18,489 nucleotides of DNA, from contig CAYFGQ010000069.1 in assembly GCA_964342525.1 (NCBI GenBank), positions 1 through 18,489 on the forward strand. The letters are read 5' to 3'. A program made the translations under genes and the position numbers. The notes under the pieces are model-generated. The model saw nothing but the letters and a program-made list of their open reading frames with translations. It made no database searches and was not told the origin of the DNA. Shown here piece after piece: positions 1 to 7,019 of the stretch. This stretch comes from G963676205 sp964342525. Its GTDB lineage: Bacteria > Campylobacterota > Campylobacteria > Campylobacterales > Arcobacteraceae. Position 1 is the first letter of the stretch; each line of letters starts with the position of its first letter.

Positions 1-44
1 TTCCAAGCAGATTGTCGCGAGTTCGAGTCTCGTCTCCCGCTCCA
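1..44 (+). tRNA. tRNA-Gly(UCC), 3' part only
   Basis: The window opens inside the anticodon loop. U33 is base 1 and the anticodon UCC is bases 2-4, followed by A37 and A38. The 3' half of the anticodon stem is 7-11 and the variable loop 12-16. The T stem is GCGAG/CTCGT (17-21 with 29-33) around the loop TTCGAGT. The 3' acceptor strand is CTCCCGC (34-40), then discriminator T and an encoded CCA (42-44). The acceptor strand implies a 5' GCGGGAG, typical of tRNA-Gly. The 5' half lies upstream of the window. A T6 run starts just after the CCA. Confidence 0.88.
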
Positions 45-109
45 CTTTTTTCAAATAACTTAGTAATGTTTAAATATATCAACAATACTATTTTATTCTC
101 AAATTTATT

Positions 110-185
<76 letters not shown>

Positions 186-216
186 CTTTTTGAATTATCA
201 ATATTGAATTAAATTT

Positions 217-238
217 TAAAAATCAGTTTTATTTTTTT
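217..238 (+). terminator. Weak candidate terminator for the tRNA transcript
   Basis: A short A/T-only hairpin (TAAAA, loop ATCAG, TTTTA) is followed at once by seven T residues (232-238). It lies 32 bp after the tRNA-Thr CCA. The stem is only 5 bp and has no G/C, so it is a tentative intrinsic terminator that rests mostly on the T-run. Confidence 0.3.
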
Positions 239-256
239 AGATATTTTGTAGTACTC

Positions 257-280
257 TAAATAGTACAAAAGTACTATTTA
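257..280. repeat. Perfect 10-bp inverted repeat between convergent units (possible bidirectional terminator)
   Basis: TAAATAGTAC (257-266) and GTACTATTTA (271-280) are perfect reverse complements around an AAAA loop. The repeat sits 10 bp beyond the siaC-like stop codon and 72 bp after tRNA-Thr, exactly where the two converging transcripts must end. Neither strand has a clean U-run directly after the stem. It may therefore act as a 3'-end-stabilising hairpin or a factor-assisted terminator. Confidence 0.45.
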
Positions 281-289
281 AATTGTAGT

Positions 290-673
290 TTATTCTGCTT
301 TTGGTTGTAAGTTTATATTTAGTGTTTCAAAATCTTCTATAAAATCTTCACCAGCTTCTAATGCTGTTTCATTCTCTTCATCATATATCCAGTTGATCAC
401 TATATCACTAGAATCCATATTCTCTTCAACTAAATCAAAAAAATCAAATAGTAGTTTTGAACTACTAGAATTAAAATATGATATCTCTATATTGATTGAT
501 GTTTCTTCTTGTACAGAATTTTCAAAATAGTCTTTTACCCAAGTCATCACTGGCTCATAAAACTCAAATGTATTTTCTGGATATGATTTACCTATGATCT
601 CTAAGATACCACTTTTTGCATCTAAAAATATTTTTGGTGTATATTTAGTAGCATCGATATGTAGGTTTTCCAT
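290..673 (-). CDS. SiaC-family regulatory phosphoprotein (DUF1987)
   Basis: This 127-aa soluble protein matches the SiaC/DUF1987 family from end to end. Visible family features are the N-terminal THS-like stretch ending in TPKI, the block SYPENTFEFY near residues 30-39, the block YFNSSSSK near 66-73, and the acidic C-terminal half with WIYDEENE. In Pseudomonas aeruginosa SiaC is phosphorylated by SiaB on Thr68 and dephosphorylated by SiaA. Unphosphorylated SiaC binds and stimulates the diguanylate cyclase SiaD. Here the aligned position appears to be Ser69. The start codon overlaps the siaB-like stop by one base (TAATG), with AAGGAG upstream, so translation is probably coupled. It is the last gene of the cluster. 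The family call is firm; the downstream partner is unknown because no GGDEF gene is in view. Confidence 0.88.
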   Translation of the reverse strand: MENLHIDATKYTPKIFLDAKSGILEIIGKSYPENTFEFYEPVMTWVKDYFENSVQEETSINIEISYFNSSSSKLLFDFFDLVEENMDSSDIVINWIYDEENETALEAGEDFIEDFETLNINLQPKAE

Positions 674-1230
674 TAAATTTTCTCCTTATTAATTTTTATA
701 TATGCTTTAAACTGAAAATAGTATTTTTCATCATTGATTGGCTTAAAATTATACTCAAAATCATCAGCTCTTTTACCAATCTCATAAAAACCTATTCCTC
801 CACCTTTATGGTGAGTATTTTTTCCACTTCGTCTTAGCTCTCTATATCTTTTTTTGATACCATCTCTATCAAGAGATAATATCTCTATAAGTTTTGGTTC
901 AATCTTATCTTTATCGATCCCTGAGACTATATTTTGACTTTGGATAAAATATGTATCATCCTTGGACTTTCCAACTACTATCAAACCTTCTGATTCAATC
1001 TTATCAGAATTTTCCATTATAGCTTTAGAGTAGTTCATCATATTTTGAGAAAGCTCAATAAATATTGTAAATATATTATTTGAATCCCCCATACTTAGAT
1101 CATTGGAAGAGGCTTCTTTTTCTAGGGCTTCAGTCATACCTGCAATCAAAGCTTGTGATAAAAAACCACCATATGTTAGAAAAACAATTCCTTCTTTTGT
1201 AACGATATCACGTATCTCTTCAATATTCAT
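673..1230 (-). CDS. SiaB-family protein kinase (DUF6272)
   Basis: This 185-aa soluble protein resembles the SiaB family of GHKL-like Ser/Thr kinases, distant relatives of RsbW-type anti-sigma kinases. An N-box-like motif FIELSQNMMNYS lies at about residues 57-68, with E59 and N63 as likely ATP/metal ligands. A SQN motif follows at 98-100. A glycine-rich segment HKGGGIGFYEIGKRA lies near 141-155. A classical DxGxG G1 box is not evident, as is usual for this family. Its expected job is to phosphorylate the adjacent SiaC-like protein, opposing the SpoIIE phosphatase encoded upstream in the cluster. AGAGGAA precedes the ATG. The gene starts 3 bp after the receiver gene and overlaps siaC-like by one base. 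The family is inferred from motifs and the fixed neighbour siaC. Confidence 0.82.
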   Translation of the reverse strand: MNIEEIRDIVTKEGIVFLTYGGFLSQALIAGMTEALEKEASSNDLSMGDSNNIFTIFIELSQNMMNYSKAIMENSDKIESEGLIVVGKSKDDTYFIQSQNIVSGIDKDKIEPKLIEILSLDRDGIKKRYRELRRSGKNTHHKGGGIGFYEIGKRADDFEYNFKPINDEKYYFQFKAYIKINKEKI

Positions 1231-1233
1231 ATC

Positions 1234-1599
1234 TTATTCCTCTATCTTAATAAGCTCACTTATGGCATATTCAAGTTTTTCTTTATTTACTGGTTTTTGT
1301 AAAACCTTCTTTACTCCAAATTTTATAGCACTCAATAACTCTTTTTTATCCACAATAGATGTAATAAGTATAATATTTACATGAGAATCAAGTTCTAATA
1401 TTTCTTGTGCTGCTACATTACCTCTTTTAATAGGCATCTCTAGATCCATAGTTATAAATTCAGGTTTATGCTCTTTAAATTTATCTACAGCTTCTTGTCC
1501 ATCACAAGCAGTATCTATTACATCATGTCCAAGTTCAGTGATTATATTGCTTAGTTTATTTCTTGATAATCTTGAGTCATCTGCAATTAGAAATTTCAT
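1234..1599 (-). CDS. Receiver-only (CheY-like) response regulator
   Basis: The 121 residues form a single REC domain with no output domain. Acidic-pocket residues D7 and D8 (IADDS), phospho-acceptor D52 (TMDLEMP), switch residue T80 (LITS) and K102-P103 (LQKPV) are all present, so it should be phosphorylatable. The ATG overlaps the histidine-kinase stop by one base (TAATG) and AGGAGA lies 8 nt upstream inside that gene, indicating translational coupling. The kinase just upstream is the obvious phosphodonor. With no effector domain it must act through protein contact. The neighbouring SiaB-like kinase or SiaC-like protein are plausible partners, but this is inference from position only. Confidence 0.93.
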   Translation of the reverse strand: MKFLIADDSRLSRNKLSNIITELGHDVIDTACDGQEAVDKFKEHKPEFITMDLEMPIKRGNVAAQEILELDSHVNIILITSIVDKKELLSAIKFGVKKVLQKPVNKEKLEYAISELIKIEE

Positions 1600-2543
1600 T
1601 ACATAATCTCCTGTCTAAATTCAAACATCGCACCATCATCTACATTTTGTACACTTAAAACCCCATGGTGTTTTGTAGCTATTTGGGAACTCATATAAAG
1701 ACCTATACCTGTTCCTTTACCCTCTTCTTTTGTAGTTACATTTGCTTTAAAGATATCTTCTATTACATTAGCTGGTATTCCACCAGCATTATCAATAATC
1801 TCTATGGATTTATAAGATTCACCTTCTAAGATATTTATCTTAATATTTCTATCTTCTATATTATTATCAATAAAAGCATCTTTTGCATTATTGATTATAT
1901 TTAAAATTAGGTGTTTAAACTCATTTTCTACCCCTAAAATACTAAAAGTACCATCATTTACATTAATAGAAATATTATGCTTTATAAATTCATCTTTTAC
2001 AAGCAATAATACTTTAGAAATCATCTCTTTTACATCAAACTCTTCCACATCTTTGTTTGGTCTAAAAAAGCTTCTAAACTCATTTAGTGTTGATGTCATA
2101 TGTTGTACTTGGCTAAATACACTTTTTTGAAACTCTTTTATCTTTGCACTATCAACATTTCCATCTTCAAAGTCATAACCTAAAAGATCCACTTGCATAT
2201 TTATTATATTGATAGGTTGTTTCCACTGATGAGCTACCGCGTCCATCATCTCACCCATGGCTGCTAGTTTAGATTGCTGAAGAAGCATTTTCTCTTTCTC
2301 TTTTCTTTTTGCAATCTCCTCTTCAACCTTATCTTCAAGATGATTTTTATACTCATCAAGTTGTTCATTTAAGTGTAAAAGTGTACTTTGCTGTTTATCA
2401 CTTTGAGCAATTATCCTATCAAGTCTTTTTGATTTTCTTTTATAATCTTTTAGTAAACTTGTAAGATTTTCTTGTAAATGGGTATAGTCATTTTCTAAAA
2501 AACTTTCAATATAAGTTATAGTTTTATCATTTTTTGTTTCCAT
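1599..2543 (-). CDS. Soluble sensor histidine kinase
   Basis: This 314-aa protein has no signal peptide or membrane segment. Residues about 20-95 are charged and heptad-like, probably a coiled-coil signalling helix. The HisKA H-box reads AMGEMMDAVAHQWKQP with H105. The HATPase domain follows, with N-box LNIINNAKDAF (N219), G1 DNAGGIP (251-257) and G2 GKGTGIGL (275-282), so autophosphorylation looks intact. With no own sensor domain it presumably takes input from a partner protein. It is translationally coupled to the receiver gene downstream. AGAGGGG precedes the ATG, and a separate promoter with a Fur-like palindrome lies in the 74 bp upstream. The kinase core closely resembles that of the membrane kinase at 11888-13255, including a shared EFRSFFRP motif. 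Confidence 0.93.
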   Translation of the reverse strand: METKNDKTITYIESFLENDYTHLQENLTSLLKDYKRKSKRLDRIIAQSDKQQSTLLHLNEQLDEYKNHLEDKVEEEIAKRKEKEKMLLQQSKLAAMGEMMDAVAHQWKQPINIINMQVDLLGYDFEDGNVDSAKIKEFQKSVFSQVQHMTSTLNEFRSFFRPNKDVEEFDVKEMISKVLLLVKDEFIKHNISINVNDGTFSILGVENEFKHLILNIINNAKDAFIDNNIEDRNIKINILEGESYKSIEIIDNAGGIPANVIEDIFKANVTTKEEGKGTGIGLYMSSQIATKHHGVLSVQNVDDGAMFEFRQEIM

Positions 2544-2564
2544 ATACCCCTCTTTTTATTTTAT

Positions 2565-2593
2565 ATTATAAGCAATTGACAATAATTATCAAT
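2565..2593 (-). promoter_or_regulatory. Promoter with overlapping Fur-like palindrome ahead of the kinase/receiver/siaB/siaC genes
   Basis: On the minus strand, TTGATA (2587-2592) and TATAAT (2565-2570) are separated by 16 bp, a good sigma-70 arrangement and the clearest -35/-10 pair in the window. The palindrome TTGACAATAATTATCAA (plus strand, 2576-2592) covers the -35 and most of the spacer. Its core matches the 7-1-7 Fur pattern TGATAAT-n-ATTATCA at 13 of 14 positions. Binding there would block RNA polymerase, so repression is the simplest reading. The sequence match is direct; the identity of the regulator is inferred. Confidence 0.55.
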
Positions 2594-2617
2594 ATTCTAT
2601 AAAAATAACCTTTAAAA

Positions 2618-5600
2618 TCATATTTTTAAACCAATTAATGTAATATCATCATTTCTTTCTTCATCACCTTGATACTCATAAAGTTCTTCTAAAAATACCT
2701 CTTGTTGATCTGCAAAACTCTCAGAATAATACTCTTTGATTATATTTCCAAATCTTCTTTTACCAAAAGGAAAACCTTTATGACCACCATTTTGATCAAG
2801 ATACCCATCTGTAGCAAGATAAAACTGCATACCCTCTTTTACTTCTATAGTATGCTCTTTAAATTGAAAATCACCATCACTTTTTTTGTAACCAACTGAA
2901 TGCCGGCTACCTTTTATAGTTTTAAACTCACCATCTTCCATATAAAATAGTGGTGTTTCTGCTCCAGAGAATTTTATAATTTTCTCTTTTTTATTGTAGT
3001 ATAAAATACCTCCATCAAAACCAGCATTTGAGATACTATCCGCACCCTCTTGACGTAAGAGGTGTTTCATACTTCTATTAAATACACCAAGAAGATTAGC
3101 TGGACTTACCACTTCATCAGGGTCATGATTTATCTTTGCAATAATTTGTCTCTCTATTGCTTTTACTAGCATGGTTACAAAAGCACCTGGTACACCATGA
3201 CCTGTACAATCTATAACCATAAGTAAACACTCATTATCATTTCTAAGCTCTTCAAATAAATATATATCTCCCCCAACCACATCTTTAGGATGCCAAATAG
3301 CAAAATAATCAGAAAAATATTTTCTAAAGCTTTCATTATTTGGGATAATTGAGTGTTGAATCAAAGAAGCATATTCTATAGAGTCTCTTGTTTGTTTATG
3401 GATAGTTCTTATCTCTTCTTCAATTGTTTTTTGATGGGTAATATCTGTAACCATACCAATAAAAGCTTCTTGCCCATCATAAATAATAGGTTTTACAGAT
3501 AAAAGCCCTATAAACTCTTTACCAGAAAAAGTTTTATAATCTTGCTCAAGATTTTCCACAAAACCTTTTTCACTTAACTGTCTAAGGATCTCATCTTTTT
3601 GATCAAAACTAGTATATACAGTATCTATACTAGCACCAACTAGATCTTCTATTTTTGTTTCATATTGCCGTTCTGCATATTTATTTGCATATAAAATTGT
3701 CCTATTCTCTTTTGATGTAATCAATACAGGCAATAATATATTTGCTAAAATAGTTTCTATTTGTCTTTTTTGATTATCTATCTCTTTAGTTCTCTCTTCA
3801 ACCTTTAGCTCAAGATTTTTACTAAAATCCTCTAACTCTTTTTTCTGTTTTAATATATCTGATGTTTTTTCTTGAACTTTTTGGTTTAACTTTGCATTAT
3901 TTATAATTAAAAAGATGACAATTAAAGAGATTCCACCTACAATTTTTAAGATAAAAGACCAATCGGTTTTTTCTGTTATAACTATATTTGTCCACTTATG
4001 GTGAATGTCACTTATATCTTTTTGAGAGATTGTAGCTAAGGTTTTTTCTAAAATTGGAAGAAATTCTTTAGGGGCATTATTTGATACTGCCATTTTTAAA
4101 ATATATGAAAAATCAATTTTTGTAGAGACCTTAATATCATCAAAACCTTTTGTTTTTATAAGATACTCTGCGGTGGAAGCATTTATCACAAATAGATCAA
4201 TCTCACCAGAAGAGAGCATCTCAAATCCTTCAAGATTTGTAGCCACTTTTATGGTTTGAACTTCTTCATAATTATCTTTTATATAACCATCTAGTGCACT
4301 ACTTTGTACAACTCCTATTTTTTTACCAATTGCATCTTCTAGACCAAGATAGATATTTTTATCATCTTTTCTAGATACTAATACACAAGGTATCTCAAAG
4401 AGAGTTTTTTTAGTATATTTTATATTATTATCTTTTAGTTGGTTTTCTGATACTGCACTATATAATACGGCATTGTTATTTTTAACATTCTCTATAGCTT
4501 CATTCCAAGTATTTGAATGAACTGGCTCAAACAAGATATTTGTTTTATGTGAGATCATTTTTATAATATCATCGGTCATACCTTTATGTACACCAACACT
4601 ATTTTTCCACTCAAATGGTGCCCAATCAGGATCATAAACATATTTTATTTTTTCTTGTTTCTCTATCCATTTTTGCTCAGTTTTTGTAAACTTTAACTCT
4701 TTTATAGTATCAGATTCTGCCCAGTTTTTATCCCTGAGTTTTGATATCTCATTTCTCGGGATTAATTTATATGCTTTTTGGATAATAGAGCTAAGTTCAG
4801 GGTATTTATGATTTATCCCTATGGCAACCTCACCATATCTTTCATAAACCACCTTTGCAATCTTTAGATTATAATCAGCTAATTTCTCTTTATCAATAAA
4901 ATATGAAAGCATCGCATCAGCTTCATTTGAATTTGATAATTTTTCATACATAGTTTCAACATCAGGTAGATCAAAAACTTGTGCTTGTGGTATTTTATCT
5001 TTTACAAGTTTATGGGTGATTGCGTTTTCTTTCAAATAGACTTTTTTATCTTTTAAATCATCTAACTCTTGTATATTTTCCTCATCAGCCCTTACTACTA
5101 AATACGCTGGAGTAAAATCATATGCTGGGGTATAAAAGAAATATTTATCTTCCCTCTCTTTACTCCATGAGAGTCCCATTATACCATTAAGTTTTTCCCC
5201 TAAAACTGCATCTTGAAAACCATCTCTCCATCTGTCATATCTCACTGCAACTAAGTTTGTACCCACATATCTATTGATAAGTTTTAATACTTCTGTATGT
5301 AAACTATTACCCTTCTCATCACCTGGCCAATAGTTCATTATTGCTACTCTAGAAATTGGATTGTTATAAAGCCATCTTATTTCTTCATCACTTAGAAGAT
5401 TTTCTATACTATTTTTATAAAATCTGTCCTCTTGATTTAAAATCCAATTCTCTTCAATCTTTAAAAGTTTAGAGTTTGGAATAACTTGGAAACCTTTATT
5501 AAACTCTTTTATCTTTTTTGTATTTTTTGATATCACTTGAATTGTAGAAAAGACACTTAAACTATCTTTTTTCTCCACCAAATGATTTAATCTACTTTGC

Positions 5601-6127
5601 ATAAGATAAGTATCTAAAGCTATTTTATCATCATAGATTAAATCCACCCTACCAGTAATTAAAGCATGGGTGAGTTCTTTATAATCTTCAAAAGAGATTA
5701 CTTTTGATGTAGTACCTTTTAAATCCTTTTCAATAACAGATTTATAATCATCAGATATGATTCCTACTACATTTTTTTTCTTATCATCTAATTCTTTTAA
5801 TTTATAAAGGGCTGTTTTTGTTTTATAGAGAATAGAAGAGCCTTGCATCCAAGATTCATAAGCTTCACTTCCAGCAAAAAAATCAACTTTTTCATTTTTT
5901 ACCAAATCTATAGCATCATCCCATGATTTGGCTTCTATAAACTCTACACTATGCTCATTTACCTCTGCCCAAGTTTTAAAGATATCTATAAATATTCCAT
6001 AGGGTTTATTATCTACAGTATAAGAAAATGGTGCATAATCAGGATCATAGGATATTTTATACTCTTTAGCTAGAGCTAAATTAAAAGTTGTAATTATAAA
6101 AAAGAGTATTATTAATGTTTTATTCAT
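2618..6127 (-). CDS. Membrane sensor phosphatase: three SBP_bac_3 domains, PAS, SpoIIE/PP2C (SiaA-like role)
   Basis: This 1169-aa protein begins with a signal peptide (about 1-20). Three tandem periplasmic binding (Venus-flytrap) domains follow, at about 22-228, 245-470 and 485-712. Domains 1 and 3 carry near-identical openings (YDPDYAPF, YDPDWAPF). The linkers EEIRWL and TEQKWI are typical of BvgS-type sensors. One transmembrane helix lies at about 723-742, then a coiled coil (745-795), a PAS domain (about 785-900) and a SpoIIE phosphatase domain (about 920-1169). Metal-binding acids are visible at D954 (VGGD), D973 (DCTGHG), D1107 (ATDG) and D1160/D1161 (RNDDIT), so it should be active. 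By context it would dephosphorylate the SiaC-like protein in response to a periplasmic ligand. Pseudomonas SiaA has a different, smaller sensor part. The substrate is inferred, not shown. Confidence 0.9.
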   Translation of the reverse strand: MNKTLIILFFIITTFNLALAKEYKISYDPDYAPFSYTVDNKPYGIFIDIFKTWAEVNEHSVEFIEAKSWDDAIDLVKNEKVDFFAGSEAYESWMQGSSILYKTKTALYKLKELDDKKKNVVGIISDDYKSVIEKDLKGTTSKVISFEDYKELTHALITGRVDLIYDDKIALDTYLMQSRLNHLVEKKDSLSVFSTIQVISKNTKKIKEFNKGFQVIPNSKLLKIEENWILNQEDRFYKNSIENLLSDEEIRWLYNNPISRVAIMNYWPGDEKGNSLHTEVLKLINRYVGTNLVAVRYDRWRDGFQDAVLGEKLNGIMGLSWSKEREDKYFFYTPAYDFTPAYLVVRADEENIQELDDLKDKKVYLKENAITHKLVKDKIPQAQVFDLPDVETMYEKLSNSNEADAMLSYFIDKEKLADYNLKIAKVVYERYGEVAIGINHKYPELSSIIQKAYKLIPRNEISKLRDKNWAESDTIKELKFTKTEQKWIEKQEKIKYVYDPDWAPFEWKNSVGVHKGMTDDIIKMISHKTNILFEPVHSNTWNEAIENVKNNNAVLYSAVSENQLKDNNIKYTKKTLFEIPCVLVSRKDDKNIYLGLEDAIGKKIGVVQSSALDGYIKDNYEEVQTIKVATNLEGFEMLSSGEIDLFVINASTAEYLIKTKGFDDIKVSTKIDFSYILKMAVSNNAPKEFLPILEKTLATISQKDISDIHHKWTNIVITEKTDWSFILKIVGGISLIVIFLIINNAKLNQKVQEKTSDILKQKKELEDFSKNLELKVEERTKEIDNQKRQIETILANILLPVLITSKENRTILYANKYAERQYETKIEDLVGASIDTVYTSFDQKDEILRQLSEKGFVENLEQDYKTFSGKEFIGLLSVKPIIYDGQEAFIGMVTDITHQKTIEEEIRTIHKQTRDSIEYASLIQHSIIPNNESFRKYFSDYFAIWHPKDVVGGDIYLFEELRNDNECLLMVIDCTGHGVPGAFVTMLVKAIERQIIAKINHDPDEVVSPANLLGVFNRSMKHLLRQEGADSISNAGFDGGILYYNKKEKIIKFSGAETPLFYMEDGEFKTIKGSRHSVGYKKSDGDFQFKEHTIEVKEGMQFYLATDGYLDQNGGHKGFPFGKRRFGNIIKEYYSESFADQQEVFLEELYEYQGDEERNDDITLIGLKI

Positions 6128-6163
6128 AATATTTTTACCTAGATAATAACTATATAGGCAGAT

Positions 6164-6169
6164 ATTATA
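6164..6169 (-). promoter_or_regulatory. Candidate -10 of a promoter for the sensor phosphatase gene
   Basis: On the minus strand a perfect TATAAT follows a T7 run by a few bases. This is the T-rich-then-TATAAT style usual for epsilonproteobacterial sigma-70. It lies in the 81-bp gap between the solitary binding protein gene and the phosphatase ATG, about 37 bp from the start codon. The phosphatase can therefore probably be transcribed independently of the gene before it. Confidence 0.5.
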
Positions 6170-6208
6170 TCGAAAAAAACTTTTAGATTTATTTCTTAAT
6201 AATTTAAA

Positions 6209-6898
6209 TTATTTTAGATTGTTATTAAAGGCTTCTATTATAGATTGATCTACATTTTTTGTACAAACCAAATATCTATCTTTTCCCTCTGGCATTCCTG
6301 CAATTTGTACAAACTTAAATCTACTTCTATATTTATGTTTTTGTTCAAACATTTTTCCTTTTTCATAGGAGATAAAAGTATAATCCCCTCTTCTTTTAGC
6401 AATAAGATTTACCATATTATGATCTTTGTTTGTATTTACTATTTTTTTTGGAAGCATATTTAAAATAGAGATCATCTCTTTATCAAAGCCATGCTGTTTT
6501 TTTATCATTACCCTATATTTTCTCTCTTTTATAAATTTATCTATATGGGTATTTTCTTCTATTTTATATTTTTTTTGAGTAATGATTCCAAGAGGTTTAT
6601 CTTTATAAATAGAATCTGAATAATTTACAAGATCATTCATTTCATCATTTTTAAACCAGCCTATAGCACAGATTTCACTATCCATAGTTTTCATATATAC
6701 TATTTGATTTTTTAATGGCTCTTCATGCAAAGTATAGTTTATATTTAATTTATCTAAAGCTTTTATAGCTGGATCAGCTACTATTCCAGAGATTGTATTG
6801 TTTTGTTTTTTAATAAATGGAGGATTTGCTTCATAATAAATTTCTAAAGCGTTTAATGCGGAATACATCAATAAAAATAATAAAAACAACTTTTTCAT
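6209..6898 (-). CDS. Solitary periplasmic solute-binding-like protein (SBP_bac_3 type)
   Basis: The 229-aa product has a signal peptide with hydrophobic core LFLLFLLMYSAL and probable cleavage after ALNA (about residue 17). The mature part looks like a single extracellular solute-binding family 3 domain: an opening strand LEIYYEANPPF, a GIVADPAIKALDKL helix region, and a second-lobe stretch with YTFISYEKGKM. Its length is at the short end for the family. No ABC permease or ATPase of the polar amino-acid class is adjacent. It may be a soluble ligand-binding accessory or decoy for the triple-domain sensor encoded next, but that is inference. AAGGA lies 7 nt before the ATG. Ligand unknown. Confidence 0.75.
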   Translation of the reverse strand: MKKLFLLFLLMYSALNALEIYYEANPPFIKKQNNTISGIVADPAIKALDKLNINYTLHEEPLKNQIVYMKTMDSEICAIGWFKNDEMNDLVNYSDSIYKDKPLGIITQKKYKIEENTHIDKFIKERKYRVMIKKQHGFDKEMISILNMLPKKIVNTNKDHNMVNLIAKRRGDYTFISYEKGKMFEQKHKYRSRFKFVQIAGMPEGKDRYLVCTKNVDQSIIEAFNNNLK

Positions 6899-6924
6899 TT
6901 TAGATCCTTCACTTCATTTTAGGG

Positions 6925-6977
6925 ATTCTAACGAAAACAAGCTTTTATTATTCCATTGATGTAACATTAGTGTAATT
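6925..6977 (-). promoter_or_regulatory. Candidate promoter and 11-bp direct-repeat box for the solitary binding protein gene
   Basis: On the minus strand a possible -10, TAGAAT (6925-6930), lies about 27 bp before the ATG. Upstream, at 6960-6977 (plus-strand sense), TGTAACA and TGTAATT are separated by TTAG, giving an exact 11-bp repeat period. The box edge is 30 bp from the -10, a position suited to an activator. The repeat is direct observation; the -10 is weak and the regulator unknown. Confidence 0.35.
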
Positions 6978-7019
6978 TTTATATTACTTTTTTATTACTT
7001 CTCTAAGTAAAATTTGGCT

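Noticed and set aside
1103..1384. Plus-strand open frame of 93 codons
   Set aside because: It lies antisense over the siaB-like and receiver genes, has no ribosome site, and the minus-strand proteins have clear family motifs.
6995..7010. Hairpin TTACTT-CTCT-AAGTAA after livF, as a liv operon terminator
   Set aside because: The stem is only 6 bp, mostly A/T, and on the minus-strand transcript it is followed by A-rich rather than U-rich sequence.
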